A DNA stretch of 64,000 bases from Paraglaciecola polaris LMG 21857 (lineage in GTDB: Bacteria; Pseudomonadota; Gammaproteobacteria; Enterobacterales; Alteromonadaceae): positions 1 through 64,000 of the forward strand of contig NZ_BAER01000035.1 in NCBI RefSeq assembly GCF_000315055.1. The letters run 5' to 3'. The translations under genes and the position numbers were made by a program. Under the pieces are notes generated by a model. The model was not told the DNA's origin and made no database searches. It was given only the letters and a program-made list of their open reading frames with translations. How positions within the stretch are numbered: the stretch's first letter is position 1; each line of letters begins with the position of its first letter. Below are positions 17,290-25,504 of the stretch, piece by piece.

Positions 17290-18708
17290 ATGGCACAAAG
17301 GGATCTTTTGAACACCAAACTTCATCGCTACTCATTTTACGTCTTATTAGGTTTGCTTATTTGGCTACCTATTCCCCTAGGTTCAAATCGCCCTTGGGCT
17401 TGGGGGTTAATGGAATTAGTTATTTTTTCGCTATCGTTAACCTGTGCTTATTTACGCAAACAACAAGCATGGATGGGTTTACGCGCCTACAGATTACCCA
17501 TAGGACTATGGTTAGCATTTTTAGCCTTAGCAACGCTACAAGTTATTCCAATGCCGGCGCAGTTAGTTGCATTTTTAAGCCCCACCAGTTACGACACTCA
17601 ATTAGCTTATGGCGTAGCGCAATTTCACCTATCGCTGGATGTGGGGCAAAGTCAGATAAATTTACTCAAAAGCCTGAGTTATTTTTGCTTGCTGATTGTC
17701 GTTTTGGTATTGGTTAACACGGAAAAACGTTTACGCTTGATATTGCTGACCATACTTGCCAGCGGCGCCTTACAAGCACTGTATGGTACCTTAGAAATAT
17801 TATCAGGCACGCAATACAGTTTATTATTCGGTCTACCTGTTGCTGACGTCGCCACGGGCAGCTTTGTGTATAAAAACCATTTCGCAAACTTCATCATGCT
17901 ATGTTTGTCCGCAGGCATAGGCTTGATGGTTGCAACACTGCAAGGTAACCAAGGTGGCACCCGTCGTGATTTTATCCGTTCTATTCTTTCGACACTTTTG
18001 GGCAGTAAGGCGCTGATACGAATTAGTCTAGCCATTATGGTGATTGCTTTGGTTATGTCCCGTTCACGTATGGGTAATGTTGCGTTTTTTGCGGCTATGA
18101 CACTGATTGGTATATTGGCTTTGCTCATCATCAAAAACCGCAGCCGAAGCTTGTCTATTTTAATTATAAGCATGTTTGTGATCGACGTATTTATTGTGAG
18201 TGCTTGGTTCGGTTTAGATAAAGTACAGGAGCGCTTAGAGGCAACTAGCCTTAGCCAGGAGGGGCGCGACGAAGTGGTTATCGACGCTTTGCCCATGGTA
18301 CAAGACTTCCCCGTATTTGGTTCCGGTGGCGGTAGTTTTTACAGTACATTCCCAAGCTATAAAGTGGCCAATATCAATTCGTTTTATGACCATGCCCACA
18401 ATGACTATCTGCAAATGGCCATAGAATACGGCTTATTTGCAACGTTACTATTAGCCATGTTGGTCATTTGGTGTTTCTTAAAAAGTATCCGGGCCATGCG
18501 AAAGCGTAGGCCGTCGATATTTAAAGGGACTGCCTTTGCTTGCTGTATGGCAATGCTTGGTATGGCGATCCATATGACGGTAGATTTTCCGCTGCAAGCT
18601 CCGGCCAATGCCTGCTATTTTGTGGTTTTTTTGGCGCTGTCATTGTCGATAAACCAATTAAAAGTCACAACGGGTAAAAAGCGCCGCGTTAAACAGGTGA
18701 GCACATGA
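17290..18708 (+). CDS. O-antigen ligase / EPS polymerase-family membrane protein
   Basis: A 472-residue polytopic membrane protein with about 11-12 spans and a large periplasmic loop near residues 320-365. The loop contains FGSGGGSFYSTFPSYK followed by NSFYDHAHNDYLQMAIEYG. This AHNDYLQ motif is the hallmark of the Wzy_C/O-antigen ligase superfamily (PF04932 type). The product joins or polymerises undecaprenyl-linked glycans in the periplasm. It is the second such protein in the locus (other at 8,539), so one could be polymerase and the other ligase or a chain-end enzyme. Its stop overlaps the next start by 4 bases (ATGA). Confidence 0.85.
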   Translation: MAQRDLLNTKLHRYSFYVLLGLLIWLPIPLGSNRPWAWGLMELVIFSLSLTCAYLRKQQAWMGLRAYRLPIGLWLAFLALATLQVIPMPAQLVAFLSPTSYDTQLAYGVAQFHLSLDVGQSQINLLKSLSYFCLLIVVLVLVNTEKRLRLILLTILASGALQALYGTLEILSGTQYSLLFGLPVADVATGSFVYKNHFANFIMLCLSAGIGLMVATLQGNQGGTRRDFIRSILSTLLGSKALIRISLAIMVIALVMSRSRMGNVAFFAAMTLIGILALLIIKNRSRSLSILIISMFVIDVFIVSAWFGLDKVQERLEATSLSQEGRDEVVIDALPMVQDFPVFGSGGGSFYSTFPSYKVANINSFYDHAHNDYLQMAIEYGLFATLLLAMLVIWCFLKSIRAMRKRRPSIFKGTAFACCMAMLGMAIHMTVDFPLQAPANACYFVVFLALSLSINQLKVTTGKKRRVKQVST

Positions 18709-19109
18709 GTACTAAGTTCAGTGGGCCGATAGAACAAGACCCCGCGATTGTGAATTTGCTTGAACGCATGCCTCCCGCGGTGCAAGCGTCATTTAGCGAA
18801 GAGCAGTTATCCCACCTTAGAAATGCGGTCAGTAGTCGTCAGTGGGGTCATCATCCTATCGATTTACGCGGCACTATACCTTGGCTTAAATATCGTTATT
18901 ACTACGTGATACTCGCGGGGAAAAACCACCGTAATATGACCCGAGCGCAATTGCGTGCAAGCCGATTCGTTAACGCACTCATGTTAGCTGGGTTTATGAC
19001 CTTCTCTGCCGTGATAGGGTTATTATTACTGTACTTATTGAAATCAGCCGCAGGTATCGACTTATTACCCGATTACTCATTTGGGATTTGGGACTGGTTT
19101 AAGAGCTAA
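18705..19109 (+). CDS. Small membrane protein of unknown function, coupled to the ligase-like gene
   Basis: A 134-residue protein. A soluble N-terminal part has SQDP-like and LRNAVSSRQWGHHPIDLRGTI segments, and a WLKYRYYYVILAGKN patch follows near residue 65. One long transmembrane segment (about residues 96-115) comes before a short tail ending GIWDWFKS. I recall similar short proteins beside EPS genes in Vibrio and Alteromonadales, often mislabelled in databases, but cannot give a function. Overlapping ATGA with the upstream gene means translational coupling, so it may be a partner of the ligase/polymerase. It ends 10 bases before the converging vpsP-like gene. Confidence 0.75.
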   Translation: MSTKFSGPIEQDPAIVNLLERMPPAVQASFSEEQLSHLRNAVSSRQWGHHPIDLRGTIPWLKYRYYYVILAGKNHRNMTRAQLRASRFVNALMLAGFMTFSAVIGLLLLYLLKSAAGIDLLPDYSFGIWDWFKS

Positions 19110-19119
19110 CGTATTTGCC

Positions 19120-19875
19120 TTAACGCAGGTATTTAGCTAGGTCTTTTCGACTTGGACAATGAGGGATCATGCGCTGAACAGACAAAGGTTCGTTTCTAAG
19201 CCATCGGCAGACACGTTTATCTGCTTGGTATTGTTTTATCAAAGCTAGCACTTTTGCTCTACTTTTCGAGTCGCGCAAACCTAAGCTTATGCGCTGGTAA
19301 AACGTTTCACGAATAGACAATAACATAGGGTGATTGGAGGCATATAACGCCATACCTAATTGCACATAGAGCAGATGTACTTCAGGTTTTTTCGGTCCCA
19401 GCGCATTGGCATGCTGTAAATAGGTCAGCATTTCGTCATCAAACTCTTGTTGGCGCCATTTAATCATAGCCAACGACGCCCAGGTAACGGGCCATAACGG
19501 ACGCAACTGGGTTGCTTTTAAATAATGTGCTTTGGCCGCACTGAGCGCTTGTTCTTTGTCCTCGTAGCCTGCTAACGCACCCCACTCATAGACTTGGCCT
19601 AATAAATCCTGATAAAGCGCATGACTAGGCTGGCTATCTATAGCTGATTCAATTGCTGTTTTGGCTAACTGGTATTCACCCACTGTTTGCTCGTTGCCCT
19701 GCTCTTGCCAAGAAGCCAAGATATTGCGCACTTGATAATAATCAAAGCTGGCCGCGGTAAACTTCAGGGCAGCGATAAGACAGACAAAGGCCAAGAATGC
19801 AAAACACAATACCGCCACATACTGCTTAATAAATACTCGAGCGTCAGTAATCGTGCGGGGAAATGCTATTGCCAT
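19120..19875 (-). CDS. VpsP-like membrane-anchored TPR-type EPS protein
   Basis: A 251-residue protein with one N-terminal transmembrane segment (about residues 18-40, YVAVLCFAFLAFVCLIAAL). A helical periplasmic region with TPR-like repeats follows (ALYQDLLGQVYEWGALAG, AKAHYLKATQLRPLWPVTW). This architecture fits the VpsP family in Vibrio-type EPS loci, where it follows the BY-kinase gene. It overlaps the phosphatase gene by 10 bases. A role as assembly scaffold of the export complex is plausible but unproven. Confidence 0.72.
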   Translation of the reverse strand: MAIAFPRTITDARVFIKQYVAVLCFAFLAFVCLIAALKFTAASFDYYQVRNILASWQEQGNEQTVGEYQLAKTAIESAIDSQPSHALYQDLLGQVYEWGALAGYEDKEQALSAAKAHYLKATQLRPLWPVTWASLAMIKWRQQEFDDEMLTYLQHANALGPKKPEVHLLYVQLGMALYASNHPMLLSIRETFYQRISLGLRDSKSRAKVLALIKQYQADKRVCRWLRNEPLSVQRMIPHCPSRKDLAKYLR

Positions 19876-20594
19876 TGGTTACCTTGGGTAATCAACCAGG
19901 GGGTGGTTTTAAATAAACGCTGGGCACAGTCCTTGCCATTTAACGCTGCGACTTCCATATAAGCTTTATCCATATCATTTGGCCGGCGATGTATGCTATG
20001 CGTATCGGACGCCACATAAGTGATCAGGTCCTTTTGTAAAAAGACTCTGGCGGTCTCACGCACTGCATCAGAGAAGCGTCCAATGAAAGCGCCTGCTGTG
20101 ATCTGAAATAAACAACCGATGCGCTTAAGCATATAGATACGCTCAGGATTGGCAATAATCTCACGGTTGCGTTCAGGGTGAGCGATAACCGGCTGAATAT
20201 TATTCTTAAGCAGCCAACGTAATAAATTTTCTGTGCCTGGCGGAATATGACTATGGGGCAACTCAAGCAACATAACGTCTTTGTCGTGCCAGCGCCCTAA
20301 GAACGGAATTTGTCCTGTTTTGTGCCACAGCATAATATCTGGGGTAATTCTCAACTCTGCGGCAAAGGATAATTTAAGAGGACATTGTGCTTGGGCTAAA
20401 TGTGAAACAAGAGATTGGTAGGCTTGGGAGATTGTACTTGGGTCATTATCAAAATAACCTTGATGGATATGAGGAGTGCACACCATGTGTGTCACCCCCA
20501 CCGCAACCGATTGCTCTGCCATTGCTAACGACGCAGCTAAATCAGCGGCGCCGTCGTCAATTCCGGGCAATATATGGCTGTGTAAGTCGATCAA
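19866..20594 (-). CDS. PHP-type protein-tyrosine phosphatase for the BY-kinase (CpsB/YwqE family)
   Basis: Metal-dependent phosphatase of 242 residues. The PHP-fold metal ligands are visible as DLHSHILPGIDDG at residues 3-15, CTPHIHQGYF near residue 39, PVIAHPERN near residue 135 and ASDTHSI near residue 195. It would dephosphorylate the C-terminal tyrosine cluster of the Wzc-like kinase encoded just upstream. The start is TTG (20592-20594), overlapping the kinase stop as TTGA, so the two are translationally coupled. Gram-negative EPS loci more often use a low-molecular-weight Wzb phosphatase; none is seen here. Confidence 0.88.
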   Translation of the reverse strand: MIDLHSHILPGIDDGAADLAASLAMAEQSVAVGVTHMVCTPHIHQGYFDNDPSTISQAYQSLVSHLAQAQCPLKLSFAAELRITPDIMLWHKTGQIPFLGRWHDKDVMLLELPHSHIPPGTENLLRWLLKNNIQPVIAHPERNREIIANPERIYMLKRIGCLFQITAGAFIGRFSDAVRETARVFLQKDLITYVASDTHSIHRRPNDMDKAYMEVAALNGKDCAQRLFKTTPWLITQGNQWQ

Positions 20595-22852
20595 GATTGT
20601 TTGCTATTTTCGGCCTTCATGTCGGTATTATAACTGTGATATCCATACTGGTCATAAAAACCTGTGTATTCACCGTGTTTTTTTGCTTTGCGCAAATCAA
20701 CTTGGTTTAACACCACACCATCGACTCGGTGACCCATTTGCAAGAAACGGCTCAAACCGCTGGTTATCAACTTGTCACTGGTACTATCAGCCTTAACCAC
20801 ATACACAACAGAGTCACATACTTTAGACACCACTATGGCATCACTGACTGCTTGGGTTGGCGCGCTATCCACGATTATGTGCTCGTAACGCCCTTTCAAG
20901 TCTTGCATCAAAACTTTAAAGCTGTCAGAAGCCAATAGCTCTTGCGGGTTTGGCGGTACAGTACCTGCACAAATTAAATCAATCCCTGACATTTCGTCAG
21001 TCACTATGCACTCTTCCAACGTATGGGTGCCTGCAATTAAATTAGCAATACCTGGCTGAAAGCCCGGCAGACCAAATTGACTGGCGAGCGTTGGGCGGCG
21101 CAAATCAGTGTCAATTAATAACACTTTACTCAATTGGCCTATAGCGAATGCTAAGTTAATAGATACGGTACTTTTACCTTCTTTGGGCACACTTGATGTA
21201 ACCAAGATGGTTTTTGAAGGCTTGTCGATATTCAGTAATTGTAAACTGGTTCTTAAGGTACGCACTGCTTCACTAAAGGTGTGTCGTTTGCCGTCGAAGA
21301 AATGCCTGATAGATAAGTTTTTCTTCTTATTGTGTGCTTCCCATGGGATCAAGCCCAACATACGTTGGCCCAGTTTGCGCTCCACATCTTCCACTGAACG
21401 TATGCCGCTATTGAGTGCATCCATGGCAATGGCTAAGAACACACCAAAGCCCAGACTGACAATAAATGCAGCCGCAATGATGAGGCCTTTTTTAGGTTTA
21501 AACGGACCGCCTGGCGGTACCGCTAAATCGAGCATACGCGCATTGGCTGACTCAAAACCACCTAATTCAGACGTTTCGTTGAGACGAGTGAAAAACGAGC
21601 TATACAACTGCTGGTTGATGTCCACTTCGCGCTGCAGCGCTTTATGCCGACTTTCGAGATTGGTTAAACTACGGAAGTTCTCTTTGTTGTCATTTACTTC
21701 TCGTTTAAGGGCAGCTAGTTTAAGTTTAGCTGTGCTGAATTCAGTATTCACCCCTGAGACCAAAGAACGAATTTGATCGTTCAAGCTGTCTTGAATTGAA
21801 CGCAGTTCTGCTTGAGCGGCAATCATCTTAGGATGCTTGGGGCCGTATACCTTATTTAATTCAGACACACGACTTTGGGCACCTATTTGCTCACGCTTAA
21901 CATTTTGCACCGCAGGGTGATTAATGACTTCGGGTAAATCAGCTAACTCACTGATTGTGGCACCTGAATTAACTTGATTGTATAGGGTCTCAGCGCGGTT
22001 ATAGGCGGCTTGGGCACTAAGCAGTTGTTGACTGAGTTCTTGCAGTTCATCTGCCGCTAAACCAACCACACCGTCTATGTTCACTAACTTTTCAGTTTCA
22101 TAAAACTCAGACAGGCGCTTTTCCGCAGTGCTTAACTTGGTGCGCAACCCTTGCAGGCTTTCGTTTAACCAAGTGGTCGCTTTGGTGGTCATATCTAATT
22201 TAGACTCAAGGTAATTTTCGATATAGACATCACCTACTGCATTAGCCGCAAGGGCGGCAAACTGACGATCTTCGTGCTCGAAACTTATCTCAACAATTTG
22301 CGTATTAACTAGCGGGTTAATCTCCAGCGCCTGCATCACTTTGGCTGTGGCATATCGTTTGCGTGCATCAAGTTGCTGCGCTTCGGTCAATACCACAGTC
22401 TCTTTTTGCGGTAAAAACGGCAATGCACTGATAGCACTGGCTTTAATCGCGGCCAGTTGCTTGCTAATAAAATTTGCTTGGCTATCTGCGTACCCAGGTG
22501 CAAAGGTAGGATTCTCATAAAGTTTCAGCTTTTCAACTACTTTTTCGGCGATTTGACGAGATTTTAAAATTTCGTATTGAGTTTGAAAGTACTCTTTGCG
22601 ACTGGAATCAAGGCCGTATACTTCTTCAATCGAAAGCACCTTAGCTTGATTCGATTCAATCAGTAATTTAGCCGTTGCCTTATATTCTGGCGTGATCGAC
22701 ATCACGATAAGGGCTACCAGTACGGTAATAAAAACCGCAAGACTGATTATACGCCACAAATAACGACGAATAGTTTGCCAATAATGGCCTAAATCGATCA
22801 TTTCTGAACTCAGCAATTTCGCCTCTAATTGTCCGTTTGATTGCGCTGACAT
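20591..22852 (-). CDS. Wzc/VpsO-type polysaccharide co-polymerase and BY-kinase
   Basis: A 753-residue inner-membrane protein. The N-terminal Wzz domain has a first span near residues 34-55 and the PEYKATAKLLIE segment. A long periplasmic coiled-coil part (about 190-440) and a second span near 452 follow. The cytoplasmic BY-kinase has Walker A SSVPKEGKST, Walker A' VLLIDTDLRRP and Walker B HIIVDSAP. The C-terminal Tyr cluster GEYTGFYDQYGYHSYNTD is the autophosphorylation tail. It controls chain length and opens the export channel in concert with the Wza-like protein. It couples to the phosphatase start by a 4-base overlap. Confidence 0.92.
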   Translation of the reverse strand: MSAQSNGQLEAKLLSSEMIDLGHYWQTIRRYLWRIISLAVFITVLVALIVMSITPEYKATAKLLIESNQAKVLSIEEVYGLDSSRKEYFQTQYEILKSRQIAEKVVEKLKLYENPTFAPGYADSQANFISKQLAAIKASAISALPFLPQKETVVLTEAQQLDARKRYATAKVMQALEINPLVNTQIVEISFEHEDRQFAALAANAVGDVYIENYLESKLDMTTKATTWLNESLQGLRTKLSTAEKRLSEFYETEKLVNIDGVVGLAADELQELSQQLLSAQAAYNRAETLYNQVNSGATISELADLPEVINHPAVQNVKREQIGAQSRVSELNKVYGPKHPKMIAAQAELRSIQDSLNDQIRSLVSGVNTEFSTAKLKLAALKREVNDNKENFRSLTNLESRHKALQREVDINQQLYSSFFTRLNETSELGGFESANARMLDLAVPPGGPFKPKKGLIIAAAFIVSLGFGVFLAIAMDALNSGIRSVEDVERKLGQRMLGLIPWEAHNKKKNLSIRHFFDGKRHTFSEAVRTLRTSLQLLNIDKPSKTILVTSSVPKEGKSTVSINLAFAIGQLSKVLLIDTDLRRPTLASQFGLPGFQPGIANLIAGTHTLEECIVTDEMSGIDLICAGTVPPNPQELLASDSFKVLMQDLKGRYEHIIVDSAPTQAVSDAIVVSKVCDSVVYVVKADSTSDKLITSGLSRFLQMGHRVDGVVLNQVDLRKAKKHGEYTGFYDQYGYHSYNTDMKAENSKQS

Positions 22853-22869
22853 AGTTATCTAGATACCTT

Positions 22870-23406
22870 TTAAAAGAAGCTTTGCTGCACGGTAACAATG
22901 TCACCCGGCAATACCACATCAGTAGATCGAGCGCTCAACTGTTCTTGTTGACCTGACTCATTCTCCCTGCGTATGAAAATTTTTGTTTTTGAGGCTCGCT
23001 CTGTGTAACCTCCCGCCAAAGCAGCGGCTTTATCCACTGAAAGACCAGGCTGATAAGGGTAACCACCGGGTCGTTTGACTTCACCATCAATAAAGAAGGG
23101 GCGATAATCAATCACAGTCACGGAAACTGAAGGCTCAATGAGGTAATCCCCTTTAAGACCCGCATACAGCTTGGCCTCAAGTTCGGCCCCAGTTAAACCA
23201 ATAACGCTGAGGTCCCCTAAGAATGGGTAATTTATTACGCCATGATTAGGTAACTTAGTCGTCAAGGATAAATCGGGTTGGCCAAAAACGGTTACTTTTA
23301 TTACATCCCCTGAACCCAGTTTATATTGACTCAAGCTTGCATCTAACGACCAAGCTGCACTGCTAAAAAGCACAAGCCACAACCATAATACGGTTTTTGC
23401 TTTCAT
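22870..23406 (-). CDS. Short Wza/VpsN-like polysaccharide export protein
   Basis: A 178-residue periplasmic protein. The signal peptide (cleaved after AAWS) carries no lipobox cysteine. A poly-export domain follows (YKLGSGDVIKVTVFGQPDLS, residues 28-47; VIDYRPFFIDGEVKRPGGYPY), then one SLBB-like segment. E. coli Wza is about twice as long, with a lipid anchor and a C-terminal amphipathic helix barrel, both absent here. The protein therefore probably needs a separate outer-membrane pore, and the beta-barrel gene 24 bases upstream is the obvious partner. GGAG lies 5 bases before ATG 23406. Confidence 0.87.
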   Translation of the reverse strand: MKAKTVLWLWLVLFSSAAWSLDASLSQYKLGSGDVIKVTVFGQPDLSLTTKLPNHGVINYPFLGDLSVIGLTGAELEAKLYAGLKGDYLIEPSVSVTVIDYRPFFIDGEVKRPGGYPYQPGLSVDKAAALAGGYTERASKTKIFIRRENESGQQEQLSARSTDVVLPGDIVTVQQSFF

Positions 23407-23430
23407 GTTTACTCCAAAAAGGGATGAAGA

Positions 23431-24621
23431 CTAAAGGGTCACTTTTGCCGTTAAACGATAAATATTTTGATCAAAATCAATAACATCTTGGTTACTATCA
23501 CGTTCGCTGTAGGTGTAACCTAAATTAAGCGTTAACCAACGTCTAAACTCATAGATTACAGCAAAGTTCAGATCAGTAATATCGTCAGTGCGCCCACTTC
23601 CCTCGTAACTGTCGTCACCTACTGCCACACCCGCTTCTGTTCTTAAGCGTTGTAGCCATGCATGACGCCAACGTAAAGAAATATCTTTGCGTCGAATAAA
23701 GTCACCATCTCCGTTGGTTTCTCTCGCTTCATTTTGCGAATCAAGAATAAAGCTTGTGCGATCTATAGGCTCCCAAACTATGCCGGCTTGCCATTTCAGA
23801 CCGCTAAAGCTAGTGCGCCCTGCGGCATCAAAATCTTTATTTTGATAACCAATCTTGGCATATCCAGACGTTGACGCTGTGGACTGCCACTGAGCACCGA
23901 CCAAATAACTGGTTTCAATGCTGTCTCGTGTGGCTGTTCCTTCAGGTAAAAATTTATATTCTACGTTGGATAACGTCGTTTCAAAAAGTAAATCAGTCGC
24001 TGAACCAATGTTGTAATAAAAGGTTCCACCAACTGTACTTTTGGAACGATCACGAGCCATATAAGAGTCAGTATCAATTTTGTAATCTAAATCACGATAA
24101 TTGACGTTGAGATCCAATCTTGCTTGGGCGCTCAACGCGCCGTATGAATATGTAAAATCGACTTCACTCTCTTTAAATTCATCAGGTGATGAAAGTTCGG
24201 CTCCTGCTCCTCGAGAAAATGCGGTCCCGCGACCATCATGACCATCTTCGAAGTCTATACTGCTTTTAATGCGATGCCGGCTGTTTAACTCATAATCTAC
24301 TGCTGCGAATAGCAAGTGATCTGTGTAATCATCAGCAGAACTGGAAAAATAATCGCCTCGGGAAAGCTGGTATCCAAAACGCAAGCTATTCAAACCAAAG
24401 TTATTGACCAGGGTAAACTTGGGCACAACGATGCTAAACCAACTGTCTATTTCTTCTTCATTAGCCCGAGATTGGGTTACGTTGTCATTAAATCCAACGG
24501 TAGTGGTTAAAGTAGGCACTAATTCAAACGCACCTAAGTCAATTCCCACTTCTTCTTGAGCAAATGAAGATGAACATACACATGCCAATCCTATAGCGCT
24601 TGCTAATTTAGTCTTACTCAT
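23431..24621 (-). CDS. Outer-membrane beta-barrel of the EPS export block (VpsM-like)
   Basis: A 396-residue protein with a signal peptide ending SSSFAQ and alternating short amphipathic strands throughout (GYQLSRGDYF, VDYELNSRHRIKSSIDFEDG, LNLGYTYSERDSN). The C-terminus ends in a strand of the type recognised by BAM (IYRLTAKVTL). It resembles the outer-membrane beta-barrel group found next to short Wza-like proteins in EPS loci. It is first in the minus-strand export operon and is followed after 24 bases by the Wza-like gene. A role as the EPS exit pore is inferred from this context. Confidence 0.78.
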   Translation of the reverse strand: MSKTKLASAIGLACVCSSSFAQEEVGIDLGAFELVPTLTTTVGFNDNVTQSRANEEEIDSWFSIVVPKFTLVNNFGLNSLRFGYQLSRGDYFSSSADDYTDHLLFAAVDYELNSRHRIKSSIDFEDGHDGRGTAFSRGAGAELSSPDEFKESEVDFTYSYGALSAQARLDLNVNYRDLDYKIDTDSYMARDRSKSTVGGTFYYNIGSATDLLFETTLSNVEYKFLPEGTATRDSIETSYLVGAQWQSTASTSGYAKIGYQNKDFDAAGRTSFSGLKWQAGIVWEPIDRTSFILDSQNEARETNGDGDFIRRKDISLRWRHAWLQRLRTEAGVAVGDDSYEGSGRTDDITDLNFAVIYEFRRWLTLNLGYTYSERDSNQDVIDFDQNIYRLTAKVTL

Positions 24622-25292
24622 TCAGTCATCTCTGTTTTAAAAGTTAAAATGTCATTTTAATGAAACTAAGTGTATCAATTATCTAATGAAATTAGTGTTT
24701 TGTTAGTTAAAATTTGTGAAATTTTTTTACTAATAAAGGTTTCAAAGTAAACAATGCGAAAATTACATAAGGCAGTCGGCTAAGCGAAATCTATGCCATA
24801 AAGCGTATGTTCGCTTAACTAGTGCTATATAGCCTTTAATGATAAGCCGAGCTTGTTAAACCAAGACGACGCCATGTAAAGCATGTAACTATTGCAAAAT
24901 ACGGATGACAAATATTCCTGCGGCTCACTCATGTAGTGGGTTAGCAAACCCATGATCATCCAAGACAAAGCCATTTTGGCGCTTATTGGCGCCTTAATTT
25001 GACGATTATATTACGGTTAGGTTTTAAACAAACAAGACTTTTCTGTTTATTTTTCATACGCTTCATGTCATCCAATATTCATATTTTGGCGCTTTACTAA
25101 CATTAAGTGAAGCTCTTCCATCGAAACTTTGGCCTTATTTTTGCTTAGAGATTAACAGACAAACAGAAAAACCATGGCTCATTAAGCGAATAGGTTGAAG
25201 ACGGCAAACGATAGCATGCTTTATTTAGCAATAATTTCTCTGAGTGTCATAAAAGAAACAGAAATATGTCGTAATTATACAACAGAATAGCG

Positions 25293-25301
25293 TGGTATAA
25301 T
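25293..25301 (+). promoter_or_regulatory. Extended -10 promoter for the priming transferase gene
   Basis: TGGTATAAT is a perfect extended -10 element. No good -35 is seen upstream, which is tolerated in extended -10 promoters. Transcription from about 25308 would give a leader of about 195 bases before ATG 25505. Confidence 0.55.
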
Positions 25302-25321
25302 GGGCAATGCTGATTTGAGGC

Positions 25322-25352
25322 AACTTCAACTTTTCATCAAGATGTTGAAGTT
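25322..25352 (+). other. Leader hairpin upstream of the priming transferase gene
   Basis: AACTTCAAC (25322-25330) and GTTGAAGTT (25344-25352) form a 9-bp stem with a 13-base loop close to the predicted 5' end. A T-rich run follows at 25361-25367, about 8 bases after the stem, so attenuation is possible but the spacing is not that of a standard terminator. Confidence 0.45.
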
Positions 25353-25504
25353 AAATGGAATTTTTTAAATTTATAGATTTATTAATGTTGGAAATTAGCG
25401 ACATTTGCGTGTCGCAAAATAAAGACAACATTTATTCGAGGAACAATTATCTTCGAGTCCTATGAATTTAAATCGTTGTACGTAACGTTTATGGTAGAGA
25501 CATC

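Larger units (their letters stand above)
24622..25504. promoter_or_regulatory. Long divergent regulatory gap between export operon and priming transferase
   Basis: There are 883 bases without a supportable gene. Contents: a 12-base direct repeat ATTTTGGCGCTT at 24973-24984 and 25083-25094; a small hairpin at 24937-24952; an 8-base inverted pair TAAGCGAA/TTCGCTTA around 24785-24815; and the promoter and leader hairpin listed separately. Both EPS transcripts probably start here, so binding sites of the EPS regulator are expected. I cannot assign them to a named regulator. Confidence 0.5.

Noticed and set aside
17679-18296. 205-codon open frame antisense to the ligase-like gene
   Set aside because: It lies fully inside a clear membrane-protein gene on the other strand and has no family signature or ribosome site.
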